Assembly (NCBI RefSeq): GCF_030815985.1
Contig: NZ_JAUSXM010000001.1
Coordinates: 5,084,001-5,148,000, forward strand
Direction: 5' to 3'
DNA length: 64,000 bases
From: Paenibacillus sp. W2I17
GTDB taxonomy: Bacteria > Bacillota > Bacilli > Paenibacillales > Paenibacillaceae
Shown: positions 1 to 8,311 of the stretch, piece by piece
Position numbering within the stretch: the first letter of the stretch is position 1
How the letters are laid out: each line of letters starts with the position of its first letter
Translations under genes and position numbers: made by a program
Notes under the pieces: generated by a model
The model's input: the letters and a program-made list of their open reading frames with translations, nothing else
Database searches by the model: none
What the model was told of the DNA's origin: nothing

Positions 1-108
1 TTCTCATGGCGGAGAACTCCAGCCCTCCTGATGCATTCCATCAAAAATCCTTATAGATGAACGGGCAAAAAGAGGGAAAGCACAGTTTCCCTTCACAGAA
101 GTACCCTG

Positions 109-114
109 TATACT
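109..114 (+). promoter_or_regulatory. possible -10 box for the HemD-like gene
   Basis: A TATACT hexamer lies 48 bases before the HemD-like start codon. The -35 at about 86-91 (TTTCCC) is poor, so this is only a weak promoter call. Bases 1-108 show no convincing gene. Confidence 0.25.
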
Positions 115-161
115 GTAGTCAGACTGATGAACATTCGGCTGAACTAACGGGGGGAACATGA

Positions 162-992
162 ATGGCTCAACATTTGGCAGGTGTGCGTGTAGCATTGACA
201 GGACCACGAAAATCGAAAGAAATGTCCGTACTGGTTGAAAAAATGGGTGGAATACCGCTTGTGCGACCGGCACAGGGGACCGTATTCCTGGATGATCGGA
301 GTATCAGGGATGGGCTGGTATCCTGGATCTCAGACCCGCCAGACTGGGCGGTATTAACTACGGGTATGGGATTGGATGCATTGTTTGAGATGGCTGAGGA
401 TATGGGAGTGGCAGGCCAATTGTTGGATGTATTATCGGAATCCTCAATTGCAGCACGGGGATACAAGACGGTGAATGCGCTCAAAAAGCGCAAGTTAACA
501 CCGCTGGTACGAGATGATGACGGTAGTACGGACGGGCTCATTCGAGAATTCGCCCCACATGACCTCGCAGGGAAAAAGGTCATGTTGCAGCTTCATGGGG
601 AGACAGCTCCCAAACTCGTTGCATGGTTGGAAGAACAAGGTGCCATCGTCAGACAAGTGCTTCCTTACCGCCATGTACCGCCGGAAGAGACAGAGCTGGA
701 ACAGTTATTAAATGAAATTCTAAAGTTCGAGGTAGATGCTGTTGCGTTCACAAGTGGACCGCAGGTCAGATTTCTGACGCAATATGCGGCCTCCCAGGAC
801 AAGCTTGAGCCGATGCTTGCAGCCTTCAGAGAAGGCGTAATCCCTGCGTCTGTAGGTAAAGTAACAGCAAACTCCATGCGTGAAGAAGGCATTGAGGCAC
901 TGGTCATTCCGGAGGAAGAGAAGATGGGAGCACTCATCGTTGAGCTTGGACGTTACTTTGCAGCACGGCGTGCGGCCAAGATTAGAGATTAG
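162..992 (+). CDS. uroporphyrinogen-III synthase (HemD)-like protein
   Basis: The 276-residue protein begins GVRVALTGPRKSKEM and has the two alternating alpha/beta lobes expected of HemD, which closes and isomerises hydroxymethylbilane to uroporphyrinogen III on the way to heme, siroheme and cobalamin. Its length fits the family (about 250-280). Sequence conservation among HemD proteins is low, so the call rests on overall pattern: LVRPAQGTVF in lobe one, a linker, and AVAFTSGPQVRFL in lobe two. The start is the ATG preceded by the purine-rich site AACGGGGGG. It stands outside a hem operon, so it may be a second copy or a regulator-like paralogue; a cobyrinate synthase follows about 260 bases downstream, which keeps it in the tetrapyrrole theme. 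Confidence 0.75.
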   Translation: MAQHLAGVRVALTGPRKSKEMSVLVEKMGGIPLVRPAQGTVFLDDRSIRDGLVSWISDPPDWAVLTTGMGLDALFEMAEDMGVAGQLLDVLSESSIAARGYKTVNALKKRKLTPLVRDDDGSTDGLIREFAPHDLAGKKVMLQLHGETAPKLVAWLEEQGAIVRQVLPYRHVPPEETELEQLLNEILKFEVDAVAFTSGPQVRFLTQYAASQDKLEPMLAAFREGVIPASVGKVTANSMREEGIEALVIPEEEKMGALIVELGRYFAARRAAKIRD

Positions 993-1030
993 TGGCCTGC
1001 TTTTAGATCAGTTCGACAAAAAGCTTTTGG

Positions 1031-1078
1031 CGTCGCTTCTTCAGGGTTTTTCTGTCCTCTCCGTTATTGTGTAAACAT
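1031..1078 (-). repeat. partial copy D of an intergenic repeat family
   Basis: Read on the minus strand this matches the 5' half of the repeat at 23772: TGTTTACAC, then AACGGAGAGGACAGA, then CTGAAGAAGCGA, with few substitutions. The 3' half with the TATCCCC stem is missing. It sits between the HemD-like gene and its terminator. Confidence 0.7.
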
Positions 1079-1111
1079 TCATTTCATGAATAGAGAGTGT
1101 GCATTAAGCTT

Positions 1112-1140
1112 AACCGCATCGCTATATGATGCGGTTTTGT
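1112..1140 (+). terminator. intrinsic terminator
   Basis: AACCGCATC pairs with GATGCGGTT (9 bp, 7-base loop), and the stem runs into TTTTGTTT. It ends the HemD-like transcript. Confidence 0.7.
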
Positions 1141-1249
1141 TTAGATTAGATTATAGAATTTATACGTTACAACTAAAACACGAATGTACATCCTTGATAG
1201 TATTTCGATCAGAAGCTTTTCTTATCTCGAAGAAAAGGTGGAAATGACG

Positions 1250-2749
1250 ATGACCATTTCAGATCGTAACACCAGACCCCGCCTGATCATTGCAGGCACC
1301 GGAAGTGGTGCAGGAAAAACGACAGTAACCTTGGGGCTAATGAGAGCACTCGCTCAGCGTGGCTTGAGTGTACAAGGGTTTAAATGCGGTCCGGACTATA
1401 TTGATCCGACATACCATACCGCCGTTACCGGCAGACCGTCACGCAATCTGGATGCATGGATGACTTCTTCTGAGTATGTAAAGGATACGTTCGAGAAGGC
1501 CTCGGCAGGACATGATATTTCCATTATCGAAGGCGTTATGGGCCTCTACGATGGCAAAGATCCGCTCAGCAATACAGGCTCAACTGCAGAGATTGCGCTG
1601 GTCACGCAAACCCCTGTGATCCTGGTCGTCGATGTACGCAGCATGGCTCGCAGTGCGGCTGCGATTGTCATGGGTTTTCAACAGTTGGAGCCTGAATTAC
1701 ATATTGCCGGAGTGATTGTCAATCGGTGTGGAAGTGCGGGTCATTATACCATTGTGAAAAAAGCCATTGAGCAGATGTGCGGCATTCCGGTGGTTGGCTG
1801 GCTGAAGCGGGACGAGGACATGTCCATCCCCGAGAGACATCTGGGCCTGGTACCTGCCATCGAGCGCGGTGAGCTGGAGCCATTATTTCAGCGTGCAGCA
1901 GATGTGTTAATGGAAGGCACCGATCTGGATCTTCTGCTGGAGCTGGCAGCAAGCGCCCCGCCTTTGAATGCAGAAGAAGTGAGTCCTGCGACTACTACCC
2001 ACATGGATTCAGCTAATACTGAACCAGGCTCGAATTACGACCCATCTTCCAATTCAGTGATCCACGTTAATAATCGACATGTATCATATGCGGTACAGCC
2101 TGTCATTGCCGTTGCGCGCGATGCGGCATTTAATTTCTATTATCCCGATAATCTGGAATTGCTCGAAGCAGCCGAGGCACGATTACAATACTTTAGTCCG
2201 CTCGCTGGCGAAGGTATTCCAACAGATGTGGATGGCATCTATTTGGGCGGCGGGTTTCCAGAGGAGTTTGCAGCAGAGATTGCCGGTAACCAAGGGTTCT
2301 TGGAAGGACTTCGACAGGCAGCACAATCCAACATGCCTTTATTCGCAGAATGTGGTGGTTACATGGTGCTCGGGGAAACGTTGACCGACCGTGAGGGCGT
2401 TACTTTCGATATGGCGGGCATTATCCCCGCACAGGTGCAGATGCAGAAGGAGCGCGCTGCGCTTGGCTACCGTGAAGCGAGTAGCGTTCAGGATTCCTTT
2501 TTGCTGAAAAAGGGTGAAGTGCTTCGGGGTCATGAATTTCATTATTCCACGATGACTTATCGTGATGAAGAAACGATTCCTTATGCGTATGAGACCAAGG
2601 GGATGCGTGGCTTGAAGCAAGAGGGATATGCCGCAGACAACATCGTGGCGGGGTATACGCACGTTCATCTGGGCTCTTATCCGGCAGCCGCTCGAAGATG
2701 GGTGGAGCATTGTCTAGCCTATCGGCAGGAGCGATATATGCAGGGATAA
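1250..2749 (+). CDS. cbiA: cobyrinate a,c-diamide synthase
   Basis: This enzyme amidates the a and c side chains of cobyrinic acid using ATP and glutamine in cobalamin synthesis. The N-terminal half is a dethiobiotin-synthetase-like P-loop domain with GTGSGAGKTTVTLGL near residue 11 and the family motif KCGPDYIDPTYHT. The C-terminal half is a class I glutamine amidotransferase with the nucleophile in FAECGGYM (about Cys368) and the His of HEFHYS. I prefer the ATG at 1250, 8 bases after AAGGTGG; an ATG at 1244 is too close, and a longer reading from 1184 has no ribosome site. A low-complexity linker (about residues 235-280) separates the domains. No other cob/cbi gene is nearby, so the pathway must be completed elsewhere or the gene serves precursor salvage. 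Confidence 0.92.
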   Translation: MTISDRNTRPRLIIAGTGSGAGKTTVTLGLMRALAQRGLSVQGFKCGPDYIDPTYHTAVTGRPSRNLDAWMTSSEYVKDTFEKASAGHDISIIEGVMGLYDGKDPLSNTGSTAEIALVTQTPVILVVDVRSMARSAAAIVMGFQQLEPELHIAGVIVNRCGSAGHYTIVKKAIEQMCGIPVVGWLKRDEDMSIPERHLGLVPAIERGELEPLFQRAADVLMEGTDLDLLLELAASAPPLNAEEVSPATTTHMDSANTEPGSNYDPSSNSVIHVNNRHVSYAVQPVIAVARDAAFNFYYPDNLELLEAAEARLQYFSPLAGEGIPTDVDGIYLGGGFPEEFAAEIAGNQGFLEGLRQAAQSNMPLFAECGGYMVLGETLTDREGVTFDMAGIIPAQVQMQKERAALGYREASSVQDSFLLKKGEVLRGHEFHYSTMTYRDEETIPYAYETKGMRGLKQEGYAADNIVAGYTHVHLGSYPAAARRWVEHCLAYRQERYMQG

Positions 2750-2927
2750 TAGCAGCTATTTATAGCTCAAATAGATAGCTGAATTCAATAAGCAAAATGG
2801 CTCTAATCTTGCTTTTACCTCCTGAGTCTTTGGTCGTGAAGTTGGCGATCCCATTCTGAATTAAAGGTTTTAAGATGAATATGTGGAATGAATAAAAGAC
2901 AGAATCATTATGCGAGGGAGGGACATC

Positions 2928-3650
2928 ATGATGAGAACCGTATGTGTAACGGGAGCTGCTCGGGGATTGGGATTGGCTTTGACGGCACAGATGCTGAAGA
3001 GAGGGTATCTCGTGTATGCGGCCGGTCTGGACGTAGAGGATTCCGAGGGGATTCGAATGCTTGCAGAAGGATATCCTGACCATCTGCGCGCCATCGAACT
3101 GGATATCGCGGACGACCTGTCGGTAGCTCTGTTCACGGAGACATTGAAGCTGGATACGAATCATTTGGATATGCTGATCAATAATGCGGCTATACTAGGA
3201 AGTATTACGGATCATATCCGCGGGCCGTTGAATATGGCGGAGATGGCTGAAGTATTTAATGTGAACACCTTAGGTACACTGCGTGTGACTCATTCCCTAT
3301 TACCCCTCCTTCTTCAAGGACAGGTCAAGCTGATTGTTGATATCTCTTCCGAGGCTGGAAGTATAGAGCAATGCAGTCGGGATGGGTGGTATGCCTATTG
3401 TATGTCCAAAGCTGCTTTGAACATGCAGGCCCGTCTTGTGCACAATGGTCTGAAGGATGAAGGCGGACAAGTGATGCTTGTGCATCCCGGTTGGGTACAG
3501 AGTTATATGCGGGGTGAACTGGATGTTTCTGCGGATCTCACGCCCGAGCAATCTGCACAGCATATTGCAGTCCTTATCGACCGCCATGAACAGTTTAAAG
3601 GAGATCAGCCCGCATATGTGGACTACAAGGGAGAGAAGCTCCCCTGGTAG
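2928..3650 (+). CDS. short-chain dehydrogenase/reductase
   Basis: A 240-residue classical SDR: the nucleotide-binding motif TGAARGLG lies at the N-terminus, NNAA in the middle and the catalytic YCMSK (Y-x3-K) near residue 155, so it should be an NAD(P)H-dependent oxidoreductase; the substrate cannot be read from sequence. The start is one of two adjacent ATGs (2928 or 2931) behind GAGGGAGG; an upstream ATG at 2910 overlaps that ribosome site and is rejected. The 170 bases before it contain no further gene. It is followed 43 bases later by a ThuA-like gene and may be co-transcribed with it. Confidence 0.85.
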   Translation: MMRTVCVTGAARGLGLALTAQMLKRGYLVYAAGLDVEDSEGIRMLAEGYPDHLRAIELDIADDLSVALFTETLKLDTNHLDMLINNAAILGSITDHIRGPLNMAEMAEVFNVNTLGTLRVTHSLLPLLLQGQVKLIVDISSEAGSIEQCSRDGWYAYCMSKAALNMQARLVHNGLKDEGGQVMLVHPGWVQSYMRGELDVSADLTPEQSAQHIAVLIDRHEQFKGDQPAYVDYKGEKLPW

Positions 3651-3693
3651 TTGGTTTTATACAGTGAGGTGAACAAGAAAGGAGATTGATTGA

Positions 3694-4332
3694 ATGGATC
3701 ATCGTAAAAAAGCATTACTACTTGGCGATTATACACATCCGGATTGGCACCCGCTTCAGGGGGTGGATGCTGAGATTAGCCGAATTTTCCATGATACTAT
3801 GACTGTGCAGTGCAGTGAGAATCGGAATATGCTGCTGCAAGAAAATATAACCGGGTTTGATGTATGTATCTCATACATGGACGATTGGAAGGGGAAAGTC
3901 TCTCCACAGCAGACAGCAGGTTTGTTGTCCTATGTAAGTAATGGAGGTGGACTGGTCATTATACATAACGGCATTTCGCTCCAAAATCGTTATGAGCTCA
4001 AACAGATGATCGGTGCCAAGTTCCTGCATCATCCGGCGTATGCACCGCTTGAATTTACTGTAACGGCGGAAAGCCATCCCGTGACGGAGGGCATTTCGAA
4101 TTTCACAATGGAAGAAGAACCGTATCAGTTCGAATTTGGTTCTTTTGCCGAAACGAAAATATTGCTGGAATATCAATCCGAAGATGGACCAAAACCTGCG
4201 GTTTGGGCTCATCGATATGGTGTTGGACGTATCGTTTATCTGATGCCGGGTCACCATGTACCGTCTTTTGCACACGAAACGTATCGTAAATTACTTCTGC
4301 AAGCAGGCAAATGGGCTGCACGTTACGTCTGA
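3694..4332 (+). CDS. ThuA-like (glutamine-amidotransferase-fold) protein
   Basis: A 212-residue protein with the ThuA pattern: KALLLGDYTHPDWHP at the N-terminus, YVSNGGGLVIIHNG in the middle, then SHPVTEG and YGVGRIVYLMPGHH. ThuA proteins have a GATase1-like fold and occur in sugar (trehalose, inositol) catabolism, but biochemical roles are poorly fixed. There is a good ribosome site (AAAGGAG) before the ATG. It is compact, with no signal peptide, hence cytosolic. The partner SDR just upstream makes sugar or polyol oxidation a reasonable guess, no more than that. Confidence 0.75.
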   Translation: MDHRKKALLLGDYTHPDWHPLQGVDAEISRIFHDTMTVQCSENRNMLLQENITGFDVCISYMDDWKGKVSPQQTAGLLSYVSNGGGLVIIHNGISLQNRYELKQMIGAKFLHHPAYAPLEFTVTAESHPVTEGISNFTMEEEPYQFEFGSFAETKILLEYQSEDGPKPAVWAHRYGVGRIVYLMPGHHVPSFAHETYRKLLLQAGKWAARYV

Positions 4333-4404
4333 TCGGACAGCCATCTTTGCATGCAGAGTATAAGGGGTATAATATAGAGATCAACGAAGAGGAGGATGAC
4401 AAAA

Positions 4405-4785
4405 ATGAGCGATTTGTTCAAAAAGGCGATCTCGTTAGGGCTTGGTCTTACTGTTGTAAGCAAAGAAAAAATTGAGAAAACCGTGGATGATTTGGTCAAG
4501 CGCGGGGAACTTGCGCCCGGTGAATCCAAAGCTTTGGTTGAACGTCTGCTGGAACGGGGCGATGAAGAGCAGGGTCAGTTCAAGAGAATGATTCAGGAAC
4601 AGGTCAAGCGAGTGCTTCAGGAAGCGGGTGTGGCATCCGAAAGTGATGTAACCAGTCTGGAACAGCGCGTTGCTGTCCTGGAGAAAAAACTTGCCGAACT
4701 GGGCCAATCACCACAGCTCCAACCTGATGAATCCCCGGCTCCACTTGAAGTTCCTCCTCCTCTCAAAGGAAACGAGATCGAGTAG
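4405..4785 (+). CDS. phasin-like coiled-coil protein
   Basis: A 126-residue, charged, helix-rich protein starting MSDLFKKAISLGLGL, with a long predicted coiled coil (about residues 20-105) and a proline-rich tail. It resembles the PhaF/phasin-like family often found directly before ABC1-type kinases in Firmicutes. The ATG at 4405 is chosen because GAAGAGGAGG ends next to the alternative ATG at 4396. Its stop is directly followed by the ATG of the kinase, so translation is probably coupled. A link to storage granules is not shown here; a membrane or lipid association with the kinase partner is equally possible. Confidence 0.65.
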   Translation: MSDLFKKAISLGLGLTVVSKEKIEKTVDDLVKRGELAPGESKALVERLLERGDEEQGQFKRMIQEQVKRVLQEAGVASESDVTSLEQRVAVLEKKLAELGQSPQLQPDESPAPLEVPPPLKGNEIE

Positions 4786-6456
4786 ATGGCAGTGCGAATC
4801 AAACATGTCGGCAGATACCGTGAAATTGCCATGGCGCTAGTGCGTCATGGCTTCGGTTATATGGTCGAGGAGCTGGGTTTGTTCCAGCTGCTGGCTCTGC
4901 CCAGACGGTGGATGTCGCGTGAAGCACATACCACCAAAACGCTGAGTGAACGCATCAGGCTTGTGCTGCAGGAGCTGGGGCCAGCTTTCGTTAAGCTGGG
5001 GCAACTCGCAAGTACAAGGGCAGATCTGCTGCCTGAGTCTGTCATTCGTGAGCTGGTGAAGTTACAGGATCAGGTCCCGCCGTTCTCTTCCGAGACGGCA
5101 CGGGGTATTTTGGAACAGGAATTGGATACACCGCTGGAGGAGATCTTTTCCCGGTTCGAGGATACCCCTGTAGCTGCGGCCAGCATTGGACAGGTGCATC
5201 TGGGCAAACTTCGAAGCGGTGAGTCGGTAGCCATCAAGATTCAGCGGCCGGGTATATCGCGTATTGTGCAGCGTGACCTGGATATTTTGCGTGAGCTGAC
5301 AGCCATGGCCGAGAAGCGCTGGGATTGGGTGAAGCAATATCAGATTCCGCAAATGGTCGAAGAATATGCTCAGGCGTTGATGGCCGAGCTGGATTATACG
5401 GTCGAAGGCCGCAATACGGAAAAGATTGCACAGCAATACCAACAGGACAACAAGGTGAAAATCCCGGCAATCTACTGGGATCAGACTTCATCCCGTGTAC
5501 TCACGATGGAGTATATCGAAGGTATCAAACTCAATGATCGTGAAGAACTGGTCAGACGCGGCCATGATCTGAATAACATTGCCGAGCGGCTGGTGGATTC
5601 ATTATTAAATCAGATTTTTATTCAGGGTTTCTTTCACGCTGATCCACATCCGGGCAATCTGATGGTATTGAAGGATGGACGTCTTGCCTTTATAGACTTC
5701 GGTATGGTGGGCAGTCTGAGTGATGAGATGAAACAGCAGCTTGCTTCGCTTATTATTGGATTAATGCGCAAAGATACGGACAGTATGATCCGGGCAATTG
5801 AGAAATTGGGCATGATGCCTGATGACATGGACCTGCGTGGTCTTCATGTGGATTTGGACAAGTTGCGTACCAAATATTACGATATTCCTTTTTCCAAGAT
5901 TAGTGTGGGTCAGGCGTTGAATGACTTGTTCGGCGTAGCCCAGAGGCACCGGGTTGTGATGCCTGCCGATATTTTGCTGCTTGGTAAATCGTTGCTGACG
6001 ATGGAAGGTGTAATCGAACATCTCGATCCTTCCCTGAGCATTGTAGATATGGCTGAACCCTTTGGCCGGAAGCTGATCAAGGAACGTTTTAGTGCCGGAA
6101 GAATCAAGAATCGGTTGTTCCGCAGTGCGGCTGATATGGCTGAGAGTGTCATTGGTCTGCCAGGGCAGTTAAGGCAATTATCATCCATTATTAGCAAAGG
6201 CAAGCTGAGGCTGGAGATCAGTGTCCCTGAACTGGATGCACTCATGCGCAGAATGGATCAGATCAGTAATCGGCTGTCCTTCAGTATCGTGCTGCTCGCC
6301 TTTTGTATCATCATGGTGGGCCTGATTATCGGTTCGTCGATCAGTCATCAATCCACGATGCTGTGGGATATTCCGGTCATTGAGATTGGTTTCTTGGTGG
6401 CGATTCTGATGGTGGCTTTCCTGCTCTATTCGATATTCAAATCAGGAAGATTCTAA
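4786..6456 (+). CDS. ABC1/UbiB (AarF) family atypical kinase
   Basis: A 556-residue member of the ABC1/ADCK/UbiB family, tied to ubiquinone/menaquinone or lipid homeostasis in other organisms. Visible motifs are the family-defining LGPAFVKLGQLASTR (KxGQ), the A-rich nucleotide loop AAASIGQVH, the VAIKIQRPG lysine, HADPHPGN (catalytic loop) and FIDFGMVG (DFG). The C-terminus carries two hydrophobic segments (about 500-522 and 530-552), typical of bacterial members, anchoring it in the membrane. It follows the phasin-like gene with no gap and ends at a strong terminator, so the two form a unit. Confidence 0.92.
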   Translation: MAVRIKHVGRYREIAMALVRHGFGYMVEELGLFQLLALPRRWMSREAHTTKTLSERIRLVLQELGPAFVKLGQLASTRADLLPESVIRELVKLQDQVPPFSSETARGILEQELDTPLEEIFSRFEDTPVAAASIGQVHLGKLRSGESVAIKIQRPGISRIVQRDLDILRELTAMAEKRWDWVKQYQIPQMVEEYAQALMAELDYTVEGRNTEKIAQQYQQDNKVKIPAIYWDQTSSRVLTMEYIEGIKLNDREELVRRGHDLNNIAERLVDSLLNQIFIQGFFHADPHPGNLMVLKDGRLAFIDFGMVGSLSDEMKQQLASLIIGLMRKDTDSMIRAIEKLGMMPDDMDLRGLHVDLDKLRTKYYDIPFSKISVGQALNDLFGVAQRHRVVMPADILLLGKSLLTMEGVIEHLDPSLSIVDMAEPFGRKLIKERFSAGRIKNRLFRSAADMAESVIGLPGQLRQLSSIISKGKLRLEISVPELDALMRRMDQISNRLSFSIVLLAFCIIMVGLIIGSSISHQSTMLWDIPVIEIGFLVAILMVAFLLYSIFKSGRF

Positions 6457-6462
6457 AATAAC

Positions 6463-6511
6463 AGCAAGACCCGCAAAGAGACCTTTTTAAAGGATCTTTG
6501 CGGGTCTTGCT
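6463..6511. terminator. strong bidirectional intrinsic terminator
   Basis: A 17-bp perfect stem (AGCAAGACCCGCAAAGA with its complement, 15-base loop) lies between two convergent genes, the ABC1 kinase and the minus-strand response regulator. The T-run after it is short (TTTAA). Confidence 0.8.
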
Positions 6512-6575
6512 TTAATTTCGCTAGTTTTTTGGAGAATGCCATATTCACAGTTAATGTTGTGGCCCTCTTGGGTGC

Positions 6576-7202
6576 TTATATCAATTTAAGAATCTTGCAT
6601 TTGTGAACGGCATATGTTCTGGAGCTGACACTCAGCTTTTTATACACGCGCCCCAAATGATATTCGACATTTCGAGTAGACATGAAAAGAGACTCCGCAA
6701 TTTGTTTATTGGTTTCGCCTTTAGCCACCTGTTGCAGCAATTTTATTTCGAACTCGGTCAGCATAGTTTCAGGCACATTAAAGGAGGCAGTCGGAGTAAA
6801 AATCGTTTTAAGGAAATCCAGGGAAAAGACCACCGCCTCTTCCATACACATGGAAATGCTTGTGAGCACTTGCTGAGCTGAAAAAGACTTGTCGATAAAT
6901 CCGCGAATGCCTGCCTGTACCGACATTTGAAACAGCTGAATCATATCCTCCTGGGAATAGAAAAGCATGATTCTTGCATCAGGAATGATCTCCAGTGTTT
7001 TGGTTGCCAGTTCAATTCCGTTAAGGTCCGGCATAGACAAGTCATACAGGTAGAGGTCTATCGCATTGGCTTGTTCTTTTATGAAGTCTAGCGTTTCAAG
7101 GGCTGAATGAAGTACGGTTACCTTCATGTTGTTTTGTTCCAAAATGAGCTTCATTCCACAGGTGAATGCTTTATGATCGTCTACCAGAATTACGTTCAGC
7201 AT
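6576..7202 (-). CDS. NarL/LuxR-type response regulator, divergent to the lasso cluster
   Basis: A 208-residue two-domain regulator. The receiver (residues 1-120) has acidic pair D8-D9, phospho-acceptor D54 in YDLSMPDLNG and the switch lysine in IDKSFS. The LuxR helix-turn-helix follows (KGETNKQIAESLFMSTRNVEYHLGRVYKKL). The ATG at 7202 is chosen because it starts the receiver (MLNVILVDDH) behind CGAGGTG; a longer reading to 7310 adds unrelated residues across the promoter region. There is no histidine kinase gene in the neighbourhood, so it is an orphan here. Its divergent position, 165 bases from the lasso precursor, makes it a candidate regulator of that cluster; this is inference. Confidence 0.88.
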   Translation of the reverse strand: MLNVILVDDHKAFTCGMKLILEQNNMKVTVLHSALETLDFIKEQANAIDLYLYDLSMPDLNGIELATKTLEIIPDARIMLFYSQEDMIQLFQMSVQAGIRGFIDKSFSAQQVLTSISMCMEEAVVFSLDFLKTIFTPTASFNVPETMLTEFEIKLLQQVAKGETNKQIAESLFMSTRNVEYHLGRVYKKLSVSSRTYAVHKCKILKLI

Positions 7203-7293
7203 GATATGCACCTCGTATGTATTATTTTCTTTCGGGCCGCAAAATAACCGTAACAAGTGGATTTGTGGAAACTTGGCGGGTTTTGGGGATTGC

Positions 7294-7322
7294 TTGCGGT
7301 TAAAACCCATTATTTCTATGAT
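7294..7322 (+). promoter_or_regulatory. promoter of the lasso peptide operon
   Basis: TTGCGG (7294-7299), a 17-base spacer and TATGAT (7317-7322) form a good vegetative promoter 45 bases before the precursor start codon. Confidence 0.6.
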
Positions 7323-7367
7323 ATATTAAAAATGTAATATATTTCAAGTTGAGAGGTGGTGAAATAT

Positions 7368-7484
7368 ATGCGTAAAGTTCAAGTGGCTCCTTTGAAGAGT
7401 TATGGTGCTTTCCTAACAGTAACTCTCTCCAAGAAAAGTAAGCCAGGAGATGGTAAAAACGGCCGTGGAGTAAAACGTGGTTAA
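7368..7484 (+). CDS. lasso peptide precursor (lariocidin-type)
   Basis: A 38-residue ORF behind GAGAGGTGG. Residues 1-20 are a leader with the APLKSYGAF pattern (Pro8, Leu9, Gly13) that lasso RRE proteins bind, and Thr19 at the -2 position required by lasso leader peptidases. The predicted core is SKKSKPGDGKNGRGVKRG (residues 21-38): Ser1 amine and Asp8 side chain would close an 8-residue ring, with a 10-residue tail. Seven of 18 core residues are Lys/Arg and Asp8 is consumed in the ring, so the product is strongly cationic with no aromatic or bulky plug residue. I recall this as the core of lariocidin, the Paenibacillus lasso peptide that binds the small ribosomal subunit; that identity is from memory and was not checked. 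Processing genes B1, B2 and C follow immediately. Confidence 0.93.
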   Translation: MRKVQVAPLKSYGAFLTVTLSKKSKPGDGKNGRGVKRG

Positions 7485-7508
7485 TTTCAAAGGCATTATA
7501 TGTTCACC

Positions 7509-7532
7509 AGAGAGGGCCTTTCGGCTCTCTCT
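7509..7532 (+). promoter_or_regulatory. intercistronic stem-loop after the precursor gene
   Basis: AGAGAGGGCC pairs with GGCTCTCTCT (10 bp with one G-U pair, TTTC loop) 25 bases after the precursor stop. No T-run follows, so it is more likely an mRNA-stabilising or partial-attenuation element that keeps precursor mRNA above enzyme mRNA than a full terminator. Confidence 0.6.
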
Positions 7533-7580
7533 AGTCATTTCCATATACTACATATTACCTTGCAGAGAGGGGTTGCAGGC

Positions 7581-7850
7581 ATGAAAATTGCCCGAAGCGA
7601 GGAAACCGCCACGACGTCATTAAGCGAGGAATGTATCGTGCTGGATATCAATAACGGCGAATATTTTGGACTTGAAGGCGCGTTGATGGAGCTGTGGCTG
7701 GAACTGGAGACTGGGACAAGGGAATTCGACCAAATTCTGAGTAAATGGAAAAGGGAATTTGATCAATCCGAGGCGGAATTAACCGATATTCTGCAGAACG
7801 CAATTCAGGAACTTTGGGCTAAAAATCTGGTCAAGGTCGATGCCTCATGA
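7581..7850 (+). CDS. lasso peptide B1 protein (PqqD-like RRE)
   Basis: An 89-residue PqqD-like RiPP recognition element, the stand-alone B1 subunit that grips the precursor leader and hands it to the B2 protease. It shows the family pattern: SEECIVLDINNGEYFGLEGALMELW (beta hairpin and helix) followed by two acidic helices. The start is the ATG at 7581 behind AGAGAGGGG; the in-frame ATG at 7500 would run through the stem-loop and lacks a ribosome site. The stop overlaps the B2 start by ATGA, so the two are translationally coupled, matching their joint action. Confidence 0.9.
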   Translation: MKIARSEETATTSLSEECIVLDINNGEYFGLEGALMELWLELETGTREFDQILSKWKREFDQSEAELTDILQNAIQELWAKNLVKVDAS

Positions 7851-8311
7851 GCAAGGCCATCCCTGTCCATAACAAGGTTTATTTCACCACGGTCCATGCT
7901 TTTGTCCGCCTGTTACTGCTGGAGACGGATTTTGTAGATGCTTATGAAAAAATTGCAATACATATGTATCCGCTTCATGTAAGCGCAGGACGAAGGGAAG
8001 CGAATCGGATCGAGACGGCCGAATTGTGCAGACTTGGTCAGATGATGTATGAAATGGATGAAAATGATCATCTTATCACCTCGTGTGTTTCCATAGCTAT
8101 GACAGTTCAGGCCATTTTGTTTAGTGCCGGCTATGAGAGTGACTTGTTGATCGGTGTGAAAAAGATAGATGAAAAATTGTTTTCTCATGCATGGGTGCGT
8201 TTGGGAGACGGTCGGACTATTGACCCCAATCATAAAGGAAATGATTTGAAGGTGTTGAAAACATATAATATGAGCGAATATGCCGAGAGGTGGGTGCTAT
8301 CTCTGGGATGA
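7847..8311 (+). CDS. lasso peptide B2 leader peptidase (transglutaminase-like)
   Basis: A 154-residue protease of the transglutaminase fold that cuts the leader off just after the Thr-x site. The catalytic triad is visible as Cys80 (TSCVSIAM), His114 (SHAWVRLGDGR) and Asp126 (TIDPN), with the usual spacing and family length. It overlaps B1 upstream and the cyclase downstream by ATGA, so B1-B2-C should be made in fixed ratio. The cut is expected between Leu20 and Ser21 of the precursor, exposing Ser1 for ring closure. Confidence 0.9.
   Translation: MSKAIPVHNKVYFTTVHAFVRLLLLETDFVDAYEKIAIHMYPLHVSAGRREANRIETAELCRLGQMMYEMDENDHLITSCVSIAMTVQAILFSAGYESDLLIGVKKIDEKLFSHAWVRLGDGRTIDPNHKGNDLKVLKTYNMSEYAERWVLSLG

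Noticed and set aside
2750..2927. Terminator after cbiA (AGCTATTTATAGCT repeats)
   Set aside because: The pairing is short and A/T-rich, without a T-run.
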